DNA of 64,000 nt. Origin: Beta vulgaris subsp. vulgaris. Taxonomy: Eukaryota > Streptophyta > Magnoliopsida > Caryophyllales > Amaranthaceae. The stretch is taken from the NCBI RefSeq assembly GCF_026745355.1, contig NC_079202.1:44357109-44421108 (forward strand), given 5' to 3'. Made by a program: the position numbers and the translations under genes. The notes under the pieces were generated by a model. The model was not told where the DNA came from. It saw only the letters and a list, made by a program, of their open reading frames with translations, and ran no database searches. Below are positions 1 through 12,476 of the stretch, piece after piece (the first letter of the stretch is position 1; each line of letters begins with the position of its first letter).

Positions 1-2
1 TT

Positions 3-911
3 GATTTGTTCAGAAATTGTATTGACACTGTTGAAAAGTGCTTAAAAGATGCCAAGGTAGAAAAGCATGATGTTGATGATGTAGTTCTTGTTGGGGGTTC
101 ATCCCGAATACCAAAGGTCCAGCAGTTGCTGCAGACCTTCTTTGATGGTAAGGAGCTGTGCAAAAGTATGAATCCTGATGAAGCTGTTGCTTATGGTGCA
201 GCTGTCCATGCTGCCGTCTTAAGTGGTATCAGTAAATATACTAAGGATATTGTTCTTGTGGATGTAACACCTTTATCTCTTGGTATTAAGTATTTTGATG
301 GTAGTATGTGTATTGTGATTCCAAGGAATACAAGTATCCCAGTGAAGATGCATAGGAGTTGTCGGACTGCAGTAGATAATCAGGTGGCCACAGTTTTCAG
401 AGTGTTTGAGGGTGAGAGAGTTATTGCTACAGAAAACAATTTTTTGGGTGAGTTTACTGTTTCAGGGTTTCCTCCAGCACCGAAACATGAGATCATATTT
501 GATGTGTGTTTCAGTATTGATGATAATGGAATTCTTAATGTATCGGCAGTGGAAACAAGCACCAGAAACAAGAATGCAATCACCATTCTTAATCACCAAG
601 GTCGGCTTCCAAAGGCAGACATAGATAGGATGATAAAAGAGGCTGAAATATATAAGGCTCAAGATGAGGAAATTAGGAAGATGATGGAAGCCAAGAATGC
701 ACTTGAGAATTATGCCAACGACATGCGGGAAGCATTGGATGATTATGGGAAACTAGAACTCAACAGTAATGAGAAGAAGGTTAATGATGCAATGGAGCAA
801 ACATGTCAATGGCTTGAAGAGAATTCTCATGTTGCGGAGGCTTCTAAGTTTGAGGAAAAGTTGAAAGAGCTGCGAAGTATTTGTCATCGTTTTGCTTCTA
901 AGATGTCCTAA
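3..911 (+). CDS. HSP70 (Hsc70-like), 3' part of last exon, partial
   Basis: C-terminal 302 codons of an HSP70 chaperone; the 5' part lies left of the window. The frame is open from position 3 to a TAA at 909-911. Visible in order are the end of the nucleotide-binding domain with HSP70 signature 3 ([14 protein letters not shown], with Ser where Thr is usual), the phosphate-binding [11 protein letters not shown] motif, the linker region (VDVTPLSLG), the substrate-binding beta domain ([19 protein letters not shown]) and the helical lid ([25 protein letters not shown]). It ends FASKMS, so the GGMP-rich tail and EEVD motif of cytosolic Hsc70 are absent. It belongs to the same lineage as the five other HSP70 loci here. 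Whether its first exon is intact cannot be judged. Confidence 0.93.
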   Translation, partial: DLFRNCIDTVEKCLKDAKVEKHDVDDVVLVGGSSRIPKVQQLLQTFFDGKELCKSMNPDEAVAYGAAVHAAVLSGISKYTKDIVLVDVTPLSLGIKYFDGSMCIVIPRNTSIPVKMHRSCRTAVDNQVATVFRVFEGERVIATENNFLGEFTVSGFPPAPKHEIIFDVCFSIDDNGILNVSAVETSTRNKNAITILNHQGRLPKADIDRMIKEAEIYKAQDEEIRKMMEAKNALENYANDMREALDDYGKLELNSNEKKVNDAMEQTCQWLEENSHVAEASKFEEKLKELRSICHRFASKMS

Positions 912-3464
912 TTCGATATCATATGCAGCAATGCCACTTCATTGATACAGTTTGCATATCAATAGTAATGGGGTGATTTATTATTATCAAATTTTGACTC
1001 TTTTGCTTGGAAAATTACAAATACATGAATTAATAGCAAAAAAAATAGAAGTATTTCATATGTACACTGTACACGATCTCGAAGTAGGAGATGTCATCTC
1101 TCATTTTTGCAATTTGACTAATCGACTAGGATGCCGATATGGCGATGTCTCAGTTTCTGCTATTTTTGATCTGGAACCAATTGCTGTGTTGAACTCAAAG
1201 AACATCTGGAAATGTTGGCCCTTTATTTTTTTTAATGTTCAATCAATTAATTCTGCTTTTTTGTTTTATTTTACTGTCATTTTTATGTAATAGGGCTCTC
1301 TAGCAAATGAAGTTGATGGTTTATACCTTGGAAAATGCCACCATTATCTAATATCAACAAAAATACCGACTTTGTTTTTCTTCAAATATCTTGTAATATT
1401 TTCATTTGATTGATTAGCAAATGTCTGCAGCAATATAGGATGAAGGAGAACGATAACGCATACAATTTTGGCTTTAATTTTTCTCCTATCTTCGTGTATT
1501 TGGTGCACTCTCTCGCTCGGTCGCTCGCATTCTATTTCTCTATCCCTCGCCCAGCTATTTCTTCTCTCTCCTCTGCTTGGTCTGCTCTCCCCTATTCGCT
1601 GCGCGCACCGCTAGACCACCGTCATGCCTCCACCACCACGCTGCTGCCTCCACCCTCGCCTCGCTGCTGCTCACAGGAGCTTCGTCCTTTTTCCCCTGCT
1701 TTCTGGTTCGACGCTGCTCAGTTGGAGCATAAGTATGAAAATACCGCTTTATCTATTGGTTAAGTTCTAATTTTTGGTATCCATTGTTAGTTACTTATAA
1801 TGTTGGGCCTAAGATCTGGTTTTAGTAATCAACAAAATTTATATCTTTAACGTGGGTCAAAGATTTGGTTTTGGTTTCAATTATTAAAGCTATTAAAGCT
1901 AAACTTTTATTTAGAAAAAAATGGTTGGACTAATCTTGTAATTTAGATGAAACTGATTTTTAATGTTAACCTAACTAACTACTAATTCTTATAATCTGAA
2001 ATTTGAGAATAATATTAGTAAGACCCAGGATGATATAAATGTCTTTGTTCACTCATCTAGTTATAATAATGTAAAATCACTCTCTAGTTTATATTACAAA
2101 TATTCAAGTATCATTTATGATTATGATTATGATTATGATTATGTTTAAGTAAATCATTGATATGATCAACATTTTTACCAAAATAAACACTTTTAAGTGG
2201 CACTAAATTGAAGGTAAATAATAATTGACCAAACTTGTCCCCTTTGGTATCTCTTGCTCAGTTGATGGACGATAGTTTAAGTTGAGAAGTTGACACTGTT
2301 AAGAGATTTCAATCGCAGTATTAGAGAGCAAAAATGAAAACAAATATAGACCAGTGACCAATAAAGATGGACACGTTCAACATGCGAGTTAACAAAATCT
2401 ACATCTGTCAAATATGTTAGTGCTATTTCAAATGTCTATAATACTTTGTTAGCAAACACAAACTCTAAATGCCATAATTTACCTATCAAATAAAAGAATA
2501 TATAGAAGCCTGATTATTATGAACATTTTAACTAGACAAACTTTACCTGGTCAAAAATAATTGTGGATGCATTACAAAGAATATATAGAAGCCAATTTAG
2601 CATCACCACAACCCTCCCTCCTAGCAGCATGTGGTATGGTTCAAGAGACTAAATATATGTTCCAGAGGAAAATGAAATGTATGATGTTTAAACAAACCAT
2701 GCACGATCACTAAACCACAATCCAAGAGAAGGAGAATTATAAACAAGTGCTTACAGTCAGCACAATGCGACCAAAATCAAATCTAATTTACCTGAAACTG
2801 AGTGAGAAAAACAAGCTTTTCATAGGGTTTACAGTCATCTAAGACGGGAGAAACAAATGAAGTTGCTTTAACACAAGGCTTATCCATTAACAATAAAGTA
2901 AGGGACCGACTTAAAAAAACTAAAGATGGCAACAACATAAATGAATCCCCAAATGACAAGATTGATTAAGCTTAGTTCCATTGAGGATGTTTAATGTTGA
3001 GTGACTAAAATTTGATAGAAATATAAATCTTCATCAACTAAATGATAAGGCCAATATGCAGTAACCATACCTGTCAAAAAATTGCTTATCCTCTCACAAG
3101 CTGCCTTCAAAAATTTGTAGCCCAAAGTCAAGTAGAATACTAGAAATAGCTATAAATCGATAAGGGGAGAGGAACCAAAATTGCAAATTAACTATCAACA
3201 ACTTAATAATTGCCCCTTTGATATCATATAAATTGCGTCCTATAAAGCTAAAGAATAACCTAAATATCAAGCAAACAAATGAATTGGCAATGGTACAGGA
3301 GAACATTATTATCGCACTCTCAACACCCCAAATTGTTCCATTAAGAAATAATGGATAGAGCAAAAACCTTTCTCACTCACTTCACTATCAAAAGTTTAAG
3401 AAAAAATTACAATCGAATAGCAAAAATAGTAGTAGTTAAATTTTTATCGTATACTTCTATCGCA
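912..3464. other. Intergenic, no supported gene
   Basis: AT-rich sequence with no convincing coding signal on either strand. A short (ATTATG)n microsatellite lies near 2114-2146. A CT-rich, more GC-rich patch at 1500-1720 has an open frame but no recognisable domain. A minus-strand open frame near 3094-3363 is hydrophobic, without family features. Confidence 0.6.
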
Positions 3465-4260
3465 ACACTCCTAGCCCTAGGTGTCCCCTCCTTTAAAGAG
3501 CTCGCATCCCCATAGTCACTATCGGACACCAGAATGGGCCTTGGCTCTGATATCATCTATAACACCCCCTAAGTGTTCAGGAGCCTACTTATAGATATTA
3601 TCTTCGATAGACCCTAGGCCGCAAGATTTTGCTTTGGTGCAGGACCGAAGTCCTACCCAAAAGGCCTCAACTAGGTTGAGGTGTCCACCTCTTACTAAAG
3701 AAGGCTTCGTTCTCCTGAACTTTCAATGTGGGATAGCCAAGATCTTAGACACCTTCTCCCTTCCTTTAAAGATCGCGCGTTCCCGTAGTCACTACATGAT
3801 AATAGAATGGGCGCTGGCTCTGATACCATTTGTAACACCCCTTGATGTTCAAGAGCCCACTTGTAGATATTGTCCTCTATGGACCCTAACCCCCAAGGTT
3901 TTGCTTTGGTGCAAGACCGAAATCCTACCCAAAAGGCCTCTACTAGGTTGAGGTTTCCACCTCTTAATAAATAAAGAAGGTTTCATTCTCCTCAACTTTT
4001 GATGTGGGATAGCCAAGATCTTAGGCACCTTCTCCCTTTAAAGAGCATGTGTCCCCGTAGTCACTACAAGACACTGTAATAGGTCCGGGCTCTGATACCA
4101 TCTATAACACCCTTAGGTGTTCAGGAGCCCACTTGCAGATATTGTCCTCTATGGGCTCTTGCCCACAAGATTTTGCTTTGGTGTAGGACACGAAGTCCTA
4201 CCCAAAATACCTCTATATGTTGAGGTGTCCACCTCTCAATAAAGAAGGCTTCCTTCTACA
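3465..4260 (-). repeat. Tandem array of a TRIM-like LTR unit (about 272 bp)
   Basis: Three successive units begin with TATAACACC or TGTAACACC at 3558, 3831 and 4103, a spacing of 273 and 272 bp, preceded by a partial unit from about 3465. Each boundary carries GGCTCTGATACCA (or a close variant) just before the AACACC start. Read on the minus strand this is TGGTATCAGAGCC, the usual primer-binding site complementary to initiator tRNA-Met, placed directly after an LTR ending in GTTACA. That layout suggests a terminal-repeat retrotransposon in miniature, amplified head to tail as LTR-internal-LTR-internal. No protein is encoded. The assignment to a TRIM is inference. Confidence 0.55.
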
Positions 4261-5100
4261 AGTGGTCTCTTGAACACCTAAAGGTGTTACATCTATCCCC
4301 TAACCTGTAAATGAAATTTTTCTTTACTACATCTGGAGAAATGCAATCCTGTAAACCAAGTAAGATCATTATGAAACTAAAAAAAAATCATTGAATTCGC
4401 AAGTCCAAACATCACCAATCATATATTTTTTTAATTGTAATTTATTGTATATAAAGTATGCAAAAAGACCTAAAAATCAAATTTCATATCAAAAGAAAAC
4501 CTTAAAGTCAGAATTTCAAATTAGATAAACAAAAACCTGAAAGTTCTTCGAGTTGATATGAAATTCGGAGTCTTATTAATTGCAAACTCTCAAAAATCAC
4601 ATAATCGCAAAACAAGATTGGGATGAAATTCGGAGTCTTATATCATTTTCCTAAAGGGTTTTGATCGATATGGTATTAACATCTAATAAGTAACCTTTGT
4701 GTTTTTGCAGATCATAGGAGAAGTGAGAGAAAGAGGGTGAAAGGGTAGATCGTGTGAGAGGAGGGTAGTTTCGAAAACGGGAATTTCGGAGGGATATCAA
4801 TTTCGAGGGTTAGATTTTAGTTTTTTTTCCAACCGCCTTGACAACAAAAAGTGTCCAGATCCTGCACTCTAACTAAAGGAGTTGTGACGCTGAAGAAGGG
4901 TGTCGAGGGAAAAGCGTTGAGAAACAAAGGGTTTTCTAGCAGTGTAAGTTGTTTTCATTCTCCATGCGCGTATTTGCCCGGTTGACCGTGTGAGAAAGTC
5001 TCCAAAAATGCATGCGTGGCCGACCGGGTGAAATATCAGCTGAGCTCATTGGAGCAGATCACCATCGCCTAACGGGGAGGTTTTTCGAGAGGCTAATTTT
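4261..5100. other. Intergenic, no supported gene
   Basis: No coding signal. It includes AACACCTAAAGGTGTT, a small inverted repeat near 4275-4290 that echoes the start of the upstream array, and a purine-rich stretch at 4710-4800. The sequence from about 4900 may already belong to the LTR fragment that follows. Confidence 0.45.
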
Positions 5101-5904
5101 TAGTGGTTTTTAGCCGATTTTGCGAAGACTATAAATAGTTTTTTTTTGGGAAATTCGATTAGTCATCTTTTTATTCTTCGTTTTATTAGGTCAAAAACAC
5201 TTCGCTTTCTCTGTAGTTTGTTTTAACTCTTTGCTTGGGAAGATTATAAAGATCATCGATTTACCTTCAATTGCTCTTCAATCATTTGGTATTTTTCTAC
5301 TGGATCTATTTAGATAAATTGTTCTATTTTCATTATGTTTATTGTTTTTTTCAATATCATAAGTGAGTAGTCTTTTTCTATTTTCATACCTATTTGATTA
5401 TGGTTTAAAATTCTTCGATATTTGGGTTGAACTAGAGTAATTCTTATTGATTTGTTATAATTGTTTAATTCATGTAATTGCGCAATATCATGGGTTATAC
5501 TTAGATAATAGGAGTTAGAATTGAAATATCATATCCATTAGAGGCTTTTTACAATTGGTAGATCTGATTATGTTGAGCGATCATACTATCATATGTTGAT
5601 CTAAGAGTGATAAGACCCAACAATAGGATTAACAAAATATTCTAATTACTCCAACTCAATCCAAATATTGTTGAATTATGTTGTAGTGATTAAATTGGTA
5701 TAAGCATAGTGGACCAATCTAATGCCATAGGTTTTAATTATTTGATAAACATCCATACTTTTGTGATCTAGTTTGTTTTAGTTTAGTTATAATCATTCAA
5801 CAATTGTTCTCTTGAAGTAGTTAGATAATTGAACATCTTGCTAAGTCTTTACTAACAACAGATATCCTGCACTTGCAATATTATTTTAAAACCCATTAAA
5901 GCTC
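5100..5904 (+). repeat. Probable Gypsy LTR fragment, plus orientation
   Basis: T-rich non-coding sequence of the kind found in the R/U5 half of long plant Gypsy LTRs. No open frame is present. It abuts, near 5905, a differently oriented LTR fragment. The limits are approximate and the assignment rests on sequence style, without a paired repeat. Confidence 0.3.
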
Positions 5905-6900
5905 TGAACGTAGGGAAAACTAGGTCGTTACTAACTTCCCTAATGTCAAATAAAAATCTAACTATCCACCTAAACTACTTAAGTGGTAAGCAAGGGTCGA
6001 ACCACAAGGATCGGAGGGTCTTACTAAGATAGAATCGCTAAGAGTAAGCTAAATCGAAGAAATGGTCAAGTTTTTGGTTAAACTAAGGGTATAAACTATT
6101 AAAATCAAAATAGGAAAAAGCACTACGAATGGAAAATCACCACAATCATAGATTCACATCCAACAACCAAGTAAAGATAAGAGGGTTGATATGCATTGAG
6201 AATATGCAAAGAGAATAAGCAAACCTAAACACCTCTAAAATCGTTGTTAGGGAGTTTAGAGTCCTAATTATGGCAACAAAACCTATATTTCGAGGCGTTA
6301 TCACCTAACTAGGCCAAGTTAGGAATTGAAACCAACCCGGACAGAATCCGCCCGGTCGAGCGGTTGTCAGGTGATAAATAGTAGAATATGAAATAGCGCC
6401 CCGTCCGGTCAAGCCCGCAACAAAATATTTTCTTTTCTTCCAAATTTTTCCAAATGATGAAATTTGGTTAAGTAAGGGCTCCTGCCGCCCGGGCATCCGG
6501 GGCGGATTCCTCCCGGTCGAGCGGTCGTCAACCTGCACAAAATCTCTATATTCAAAACGTCATAACTTCTTCGTTTTTCGTCGGAATTAGGCAAGTGTCC
6601 GGTGGCTGGAAAGCTCTTGAAATATAGAATCTAAAACACTATTGAAATCACTGCATTTGGATTTGTAGAACTTGAGATATAATCAAAAGGGTGGACTGGA
6701 GTCATTTTTTTCTACTTCTTTCACTATTCGCTTTGCTTCAAAACTCTTCCACCTCCATTCTCGTGCTCTCAAAAGTATATTTCCTCTTGTAGTGATATAA
6801 ATGATTAGGAAATGCACTAAACATGCTAATTCCTACAATGAATGATCAACCTGAAAATACAAACACACTACAAGGAGCATATTAGTAGTAAAAATGACTC
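5905..6900 (-). repeat. Gypsy LTR fragment, same family as the 8968-11622 solo LTR, inverted
   Basis: The segment from 5905 (TGAACGTAGGGAAAACTAGG and following) matches the reverse complement of the 3' end of the solo LTR at 8968-11622, including the AACTAGGTCGTTACTA block and the GTAAGCAAGGGTCGAA block. It therefore looks like the same LTR family in the opposite direction. Further right it holds two copies of a CCCGGTCGAGCGG motif (near 6351 and 6515). The right limit is uncertain. Confidence 0.5.
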
Positions 6901-7576
6901 CAAAGAGCGCAATTAAGACCAGTAATCAATGAGGAATGGAGGTTGAATCTCTATATAAAATAGAGATATCAGCAAAGTAAGAGTTATTGTACCAAAATAA
7001 GGTATTATTAATACCAAAATTTAAAGTTGATACCAAATGAGTGTACCAAAGGAGGTATTAATGATACCAAAGTTCAAAGTTGATACCAAAGTAAGTAAAA
7101 TTGGTGCCAAAGTAAGCATAATTGGTGCTATGTAAATATAATTGGTATCAAAACTCAAAGTTGATACCAAAGTTCACTTATACTACGTACCAAAATAAGA
7201 GTTATTTTTGTATTGGTACCAATTTTACTATGTGAAAGTATTGGGTCAGACCGTCTGACCCAATACTTTCCGGCGAACGGCTGATGCACGCTTATTAGCA
7301 GCATGAACTTCCTCATCACAGTCATGGCACAACGCCGCCTCGTCAGCACAACAAAGCACCGTAGCTTCCGCTATTTCACATACGTTACACTGAATCTTCA
7401 TCTTCTTCAACAACAATTATCACTCAAAGAAAACCATATTACCCTAAGAGAGAGAATTTCTTACTTCTATGGATTATTAATTATTTGGATTGGGGTCACT
7501 GAATGCACCGAAACTTTGGAGAAATATATAGAGAAATGCAAAAAGAAAGCAACTGAAAAAATGGAACTTGTTGTCT
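6900..7576. other. Short-repeat region with a perfect hairpin
   Basis: Positions 6960-7190 repeat the motif TTGATACCAAA several times in direct orientation. At 7234-7270 lies a perfect inverted repeat with 17-nt arms (GAAAGTATTGGGTCAGA) around a 3-nt loop CCG. An open frame at 7303-7577 has no recognisable domain. This may be part of a degraded MITE; no target-site duplication was found. Confidence 0.4.
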
Positions 7577-8612
7577 GGTAAGTGTCGTTATGCGTACAAA
7601 TTAAAACCTTATTTCATCCACATTAATATTATCTAAGTTTAGTACAGCGATAAATAAGGGTCGATCCCACGGAGAGGTTTATATAATCCTAAAATCCAAG
7701 TTCAACTAATTAAGAACACTTAACTATTACATACATGTTATGTACGAATATATACATATTCACCTGGTTTTGGGGGGTGACAAGATGTTTTTGATGGATT
7801 TAAAAACTACGAAAGATAAATCTATCCTATATTTACAAGTGATGACAAGTAATTCCACCTTACGCTCATAATATTTTCAGAGATTTATAATTTCTTAACC
7901 TTGAGTATGCTTCATTCGAATTTCATGAATCCAAGATTGATTAGATAGATTAACTGCAGGAATTCAAATAGCCAAAGTCCCCTATACTTCCATACTTTTT
8001 AATCAACATTGAACTAGGCCGAATATCGATTCTAAACTGATCTAATCACCACAAGTATCTCGCAACTTCTGACGATTAAACTAGAAGCATTATAGAACTA
8101 GAAGTACCTCATTGAACTAGAAGTACCTCATTAATCCCTAGTTGATCTAAACATAACATATCTTTATGTTTAAAGAGCTAGTCCAAGTTATAATTTAGTT
8201 TGAACTTAGAACCATCTTTGCAGGCCTAAATTAAACTAATTGCTACTTGTTGTTATACAATTTAGACTAGGCTAAATCATATAACTAGCAATAATCTCAA
8301 CTTTATACCTAATAAGATAGCAAATTAAGCATAAAACTGAATTCTAAAACATACACACAAATATAACTTATGTATCTAAGATCAAACAATCTTGAATTTC
8401 AACTAACATTCAACTATTCAATCCAAACTATAATTCAACAATTCAATCTAAACTATAAATTCAAACCAACAATGACATCCAAAACATAATCGGGAAATAT
8501 CAAACCAATTCGAAAGTACAAGAGAAAGAAGAAAAGAACTTATGTATATGCGCGGAAATTCGCCTTTGAACGTCGGATTTCGCACCTAAGTTCACCCTTG
8601 AACTTCACCCTC
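7577..8612 (-). repeat. Possible LTR remnant, target of the Copia insertion
   Basis: The block GGGTCGATCCCACGGAGAGG near 7651, read on the minus strand, resembles the conserved U5 block CTGTGGGATCGACTCT seen near 62262 in the LTR at the right of the window. This suggests a minus-oriented LTR relic. The Copia element at 8618 is inserted into it and the sequence resumes at 13834. There is no coding content. Confidence 0.3.
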
Positions 8613-8617
8613 CTTGG

Positions 8618-8904
8618 TGATGATATTTTAAAGATAACAAGAAGAGAATAGATATAATTTCTCAAAATGATATATTACTCATGTTCAGCGTAAAATACAA
8701 AACAGCAAAGAATCCTAATTTATAGAAATAAGGATAACCAACTAATCCTAATAAAGAGGAAAAATATTCTCATAATCCCATGATTAAAGCCACTACATAC
8801 TGCATGTACTCTCACTTCAAACAGCACGTACTACTAACATTACTAATTCCAACTAACCTAAAAAATAGCAACTAACACCACGTTTGAATCATTAATCTAA
8901 AACA
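8618..8904 (-). repeat. Copia 3' LTR
   Basis: 287-bp repeat matching 13544-13828, with a few substitutions and small indels. It lies beside the polypurine tract and is flanked outside by the CTTGG duplication. Confidence 0.9.
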
Positions 8905-9916
8905 CCCCCTTGATTCAAACTTACAAACAATTACATTAACTTAATCAAATTTTATGGACTGCATAAATGATAAGTGACATTTATGTCACTTCTAGAAGTA
9001 GTTTTTACATTATTTTCATAGTTATTTTCATAAATTTCTACCTATTTTAGTCTTTATTTCTTCTTTTTATATTTTGTAGCTTAATTGGAGTTTTTAGTTA
9101 TTTTTACTAGCTTTTATCTCTTAATTTCATAATTTATGTATTTTCTTTGTTTTGTTAATTTATAGATTATTTAGTTTAATTCTCTATTTTTCTTTCCTTT
9201 TAGTTATTATTATTTGTACATTTCTCGTTTCTCCGTCCTTCTATGTTTGGTTGTGCTTGTAGGTGAACTTGTTGGAGCTATAATGAGCAATTTGGAATTA
9301 TCATATACAAGGCATATCCTACACCACACCATGACTTAACCTACACCACACCATTCCTTAAACTACACCACAAGCCACCATCTCCCCCAATACATCACAC
9401 CAATCCACCACCATCTTCCCTACTCCAAAGTCCAAACACCGCAGCACCACCATCACCATGGCCTGCAACACCGCCTACTCCACCTCCGCAATCTGTCCCA
9501 GGCAAACGGAGCGGGCGCTCCTCTGTAAAACGGAGCGGGCGCTCCGTTTGAATTTTCCACAAAACAGTGAAATTCCAGAATGTATGAGCGACCATGGAGC
9601 GGGCGCTCATCAATCTCACCCATTTACTAACAGCACGTGATGTGGTCTTACCTGGCATCCTAAGATTACTTCGTACGCCATGAATTAACGGCAGAGATTA
9701 ATCACATTGATTTCGAAAATCAATGGTCGTTTATTCCCGTTGATGATGGACGGTTGATGATGAATGGATGATGATGATGGACGGTTGATATTGATGATGG
9801 ATGATGATGATGCGTCGATGTCGCTGATGATGCAGAACAGAGACTTGGAGCGACGAAGAAGAAAACAGAAAGAAGTTTGATGGGTTTTGATTTTCAATTT
9901 CCAATTTTATTTTTAC

Positions 9917-10430
9917 TTTTTTTTTTTTTTTTTTTTTTTTGGCAACAAGAGCAAATAGACAAACTAAAGTAATTTACCTAGCCTAGCCGTTGTTGCTAAA
10001 TTGTGCGCTACAACTAGATTTTCTCTCTTAACCCTCGTAATTCCCCATTGAGGAACACGATGAGCCAGAGCCCTGACATCATGTATAATTGTGGCAATCT
10101 CGACTGGCTGATGTGGACTAGTCACTGCACGCACAATCTCTGCTGAATCTGATTGAATTTGAATATTTCGGAATCCTTTTGAGAAAGCTTCATGGAGACC
10201 CCGATACACTGCTAGGGCTTCATCTTGTAGAGAAGAAGAAGCTAAAACTTTGTCGTTACCCTCAAATATCTTATAACCGTTCATATAGGCTGTCCACCCT
10301 ATTCCCGCTCTCGGATAATTTAGTTTATGTCTCTTCCAGGCTCCGTCTACTAAAACTGAGCATACGTTTGATTGAACAATACGAAAAAGAGGTGAGTCTG
10401 GCTGATGTGAATCCTTTCCTTCCATTCTTC
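9917..10430 (-). mobile_element. 5'-truncated LINE (RNase H end and poly-A tail)
   Basis: A run of 24 T at 9917-9940 is the poly-A tail of a minus-strand element. Directly upstream on that strand, 10425-9964 is an open frame of 153 residues that reads as a plant L1-type ORF2 RNase H domain: VLVDGAWK (first catalytic Asp), DEALAVYRGLHEA (Glu), IQSDSAEIVRA (Asp) and AHNLA (His). The reverse transcriptase is missing, as expected for a 5'-truncated insertion. No clear target-site duplication was identified. It lies inside the solo LTR, so it is the youngest of the three nested layers. Confidence 0.8.
9964..10425 (-). pseudogene. LINE ORF2 RNase H fragment
   Basis: Open frame of 153 residues ending 23 bp before the poly-A tract. 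It carries an RVT_3-type RNase H fold with the D-E-D-H catalytic set visible (DGAWK, DEALA, SDSAE, AHNLA). In the intact family this domain removes RNA from the cDNA hybrid and lies at the end of a long ORF2. The first Met here is internal to the missing protein, so this is a fragment of a transposon gene. Confidence 0.75.
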
Positions 10431-11752
10431 TTTTATTGTTTTTTTTACCCCTTTGTTAACTATCTGTACTTCAATCTCCACGTTTTTGGTTTCCTTTTTT
10501 TTTACTTTCCTTTTCCTTTTTTATCTTTTCCCTTATTAGTTATTAGTGCTATTTTCATTTTTATATTTTTCTTTCCTTTTTATTTAGGAGTAATATAAAT
10601 ACTCATTATGTCATCTTTTTAGGAGTTTTTATTATTAGCCTAGTTTTATTTTTTCACCACTCTTAGTTTTAGACTTTTTAGGGTTTTAAGGAGGTTTAGC
10701 CTCCATAGATTAGTTTAGGAAGAAAAGGGAGAAAACTCAAAGAAAGATGGAAGATTGTAGATTCAAGGGTGACATTTGTATCGAAACTTTCAACCATTAA
10801 TCAATGAGCATTTCTTACTCTTTCTCCTCTTTTTTTGCTTTATTTTCATTGTTTTTCTTAGATTAGTTGTTCTTGATTAGTTTAATTATTTATGATTTAT
10901 TTTATTTAGTTTAATGTTAGATTAATGATTATTATCATGTTATTAAAGTTTAATTTCTCTAAATCCTCATTTTTGTATTTATGGAGTAGTTTGTTGGTTA
11001 GGGTTTGGGTGAAAACCCAACCATGATTGAATTGGGCATTTGAAATTGGATTTAGAGATTTGTGTGATTAAATTATTGCTTGTTTAGCTCTTCTAATCTA
11101 TGTTGCATTCTCTTTGATCACTTGAATGTCATATTAGATGGAGTTGATTGATTTAGGTTGGCATGAGAGTGTGACCTATTGATTTCTATTATTGACTTGG
11201 GTTACCTTGAACCTCGGGATATGTTAGTAATGGATGAGAGTCCTTATTTGATGTCTTTGAGGATTTCTCCGCCTATGAGCTAGATAGGATGGGAGTTGTG
11301 TGTTGGGTCAATAGCTAATTCAAGTAGTGTTCATGTATTATCTCTATGTTTGATATTCTTTTGCCTATTTCATGATTAGTTGGTGTTTAATCCCATCTCC
11401 TAACTTTAGTTATCTTTGATATTTAGCTTTTTCGTAGTTCTTAGTTGGTTATTGACAATTTCCGACTTGATTCCGGCCTAGCTTATTGTTTTATCAATAC
11501 ATTTTGGTGTTCCTTAGTCCCTGTGGATTTCGACCCTTACTTATCACTTTACCTAGTTTAGTGATTTAGTTAGGTTTGTTTGATTTTAGGAGGCTAGTAA
11601 CGACCTAGTTTTTCCTATGTCAATAAACTCATACTTCAATCACTGCTGTATCACGGCCACGGACTTCGATTTGAACACGACTTTAATCCACGACTTGAAC
11701 TCGACATTCCCAACACGAGCTACCACAACCGGTTAATTAACAACAACCGACT

Positions 11753-12172
11753 TTAGAAGAGAAAATCCTCTTCTTCTTCAACTTTCTGAGCAACATTAGC
11801 TTGCTCTTTCTCTTTCCCACTCTCATTCCTTTGTTTGTCCCAACACCTATCCTCTTTGTGACCATACCTCTTGCAATAGTAGCATTGAACACTACTCACA
11901 CCACGACCTCCACCTTCTTCAAGACCACGACCGCGAACACCACCACCTCGACCATAACCGTAACCACGACCACGACCGTCTCTACCACGACCACGACTAT
12001 TACTACCTCGACCACGACTTCCATCATAATACTGATCATCCGATATTTGCCCTTCAACTTGAAATGTTTTTTCTTCTGCTACATCCTCACTTTTACTTAC
12101 CCAAGACTCATGAGCTAACAAAGAGCCCATTAACTCATCAAAAGAATAACTAGAAAAATCTTTTGACTCCAC
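11753..12172 (-). pseudogene. Copia gag C-terminal segment, duplicate copy
   Basis: 139-residue open frame nearly identical to 12477-12896. It begins MESKDFSSYSFDELMGSL, the end of the gag UBN2-like domain, followed by an Arg/Gly-rich basic stretch and a CCHC zinc knuckle (CYYCKRYGHKEDRC, spacing C-x2-C-x4-H-x4-C), which binds retroelement RNA. The upstream half of gag is absent. It was made by a tandem duplication that also copied the polypurine tract and part of the LTR (about 12198-12346). Confidence 0.8.
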
Positions 12173-12197
12173 AATTGCAGGAACAATATGTGAGGAT

Positions 12198-12300
12198 ACA
12201 AAGCATTAACTCATGAGCTAACATTACTAATTCCAACTAACCTAAAAAATAGCAACTAACACCATGTTTGAATCATTAATCTAACACACCCCCTTGATTG
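12198..12300 (-). repeat. Partial LTR plus polypurine tract inside the Copia interior
   Basis: Sequence equal to the outer end of the Copia LTR (TACTAATTCCAACTAACC to AATCTAACA) followed by the CCCCCTTGATTG polypurine-tract block, joined to gag sequence at a short shared CTAACA. It marks the junction of the tandem duplication between the two gag copies. Confidence 0.75.
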
Positions 12301-12476
12301 AAACTTACAAACAATTACATTAACTTAATCAAATTTTATGGACTGCATAAACTCATACTTCAATCACTGCTGTATCACGACCACGGACTTCGATTTGAAC
12401 ACGACTTTAATCCACGACTTGAACTCAACATTCCCGACACAAGCTACCACAACCGGTTAATTAACAACAACCGACT

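Larger units (their letters stand above)
8968..11622 (+). mobile_element. Solo LTR of a long-LTR Gypsy element, with nested LINE
   Basis: Inserted into the Copia interior with an exact 5-bp duplication ATAAA at 8963-8967 and 11623-11627. It starts TGATAAGTG and ends CCTATGTCA, so has the TG...CA ends of an LTR. The interrupted Copia sequence (GACTGCATAAA then CTCATACTTC) is seen uninterrupted in the duplicated segment near 12340, which proves the boundaries. No internal region or second LTR is present, so it is a solo LTR of about 2.1 kb plus a LINE fragment. The conserved U5-like block CCCTGTGGATTTCGACCC lies near 11520. A perfect 9-bp inverted repeat AAGTGACAT sits at its left end. Confidence 0.8.

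Noticed and set aside
1410..1763. 117-residue open frame in a CT-rich patch
   Set aside because: Composition is Ser/Pro/Ala-rich from the CT-rich DNA, with no domain and no supporting promoter or homology pattern.
9917..10445. Target-site duplication for the LINE
   Set aside because: T-rich sequence on both sides gives only vague similarity (TTTTATT); no exact match could be fixed.
11801..12118. Thr-rich plus-strand open frame, repeated at 12525-12842
   Set aside because: It is the antisense shadow of the Arg/Gly-rich part of the Copia gag; the minus-strand frame has a real zinc knuckle.
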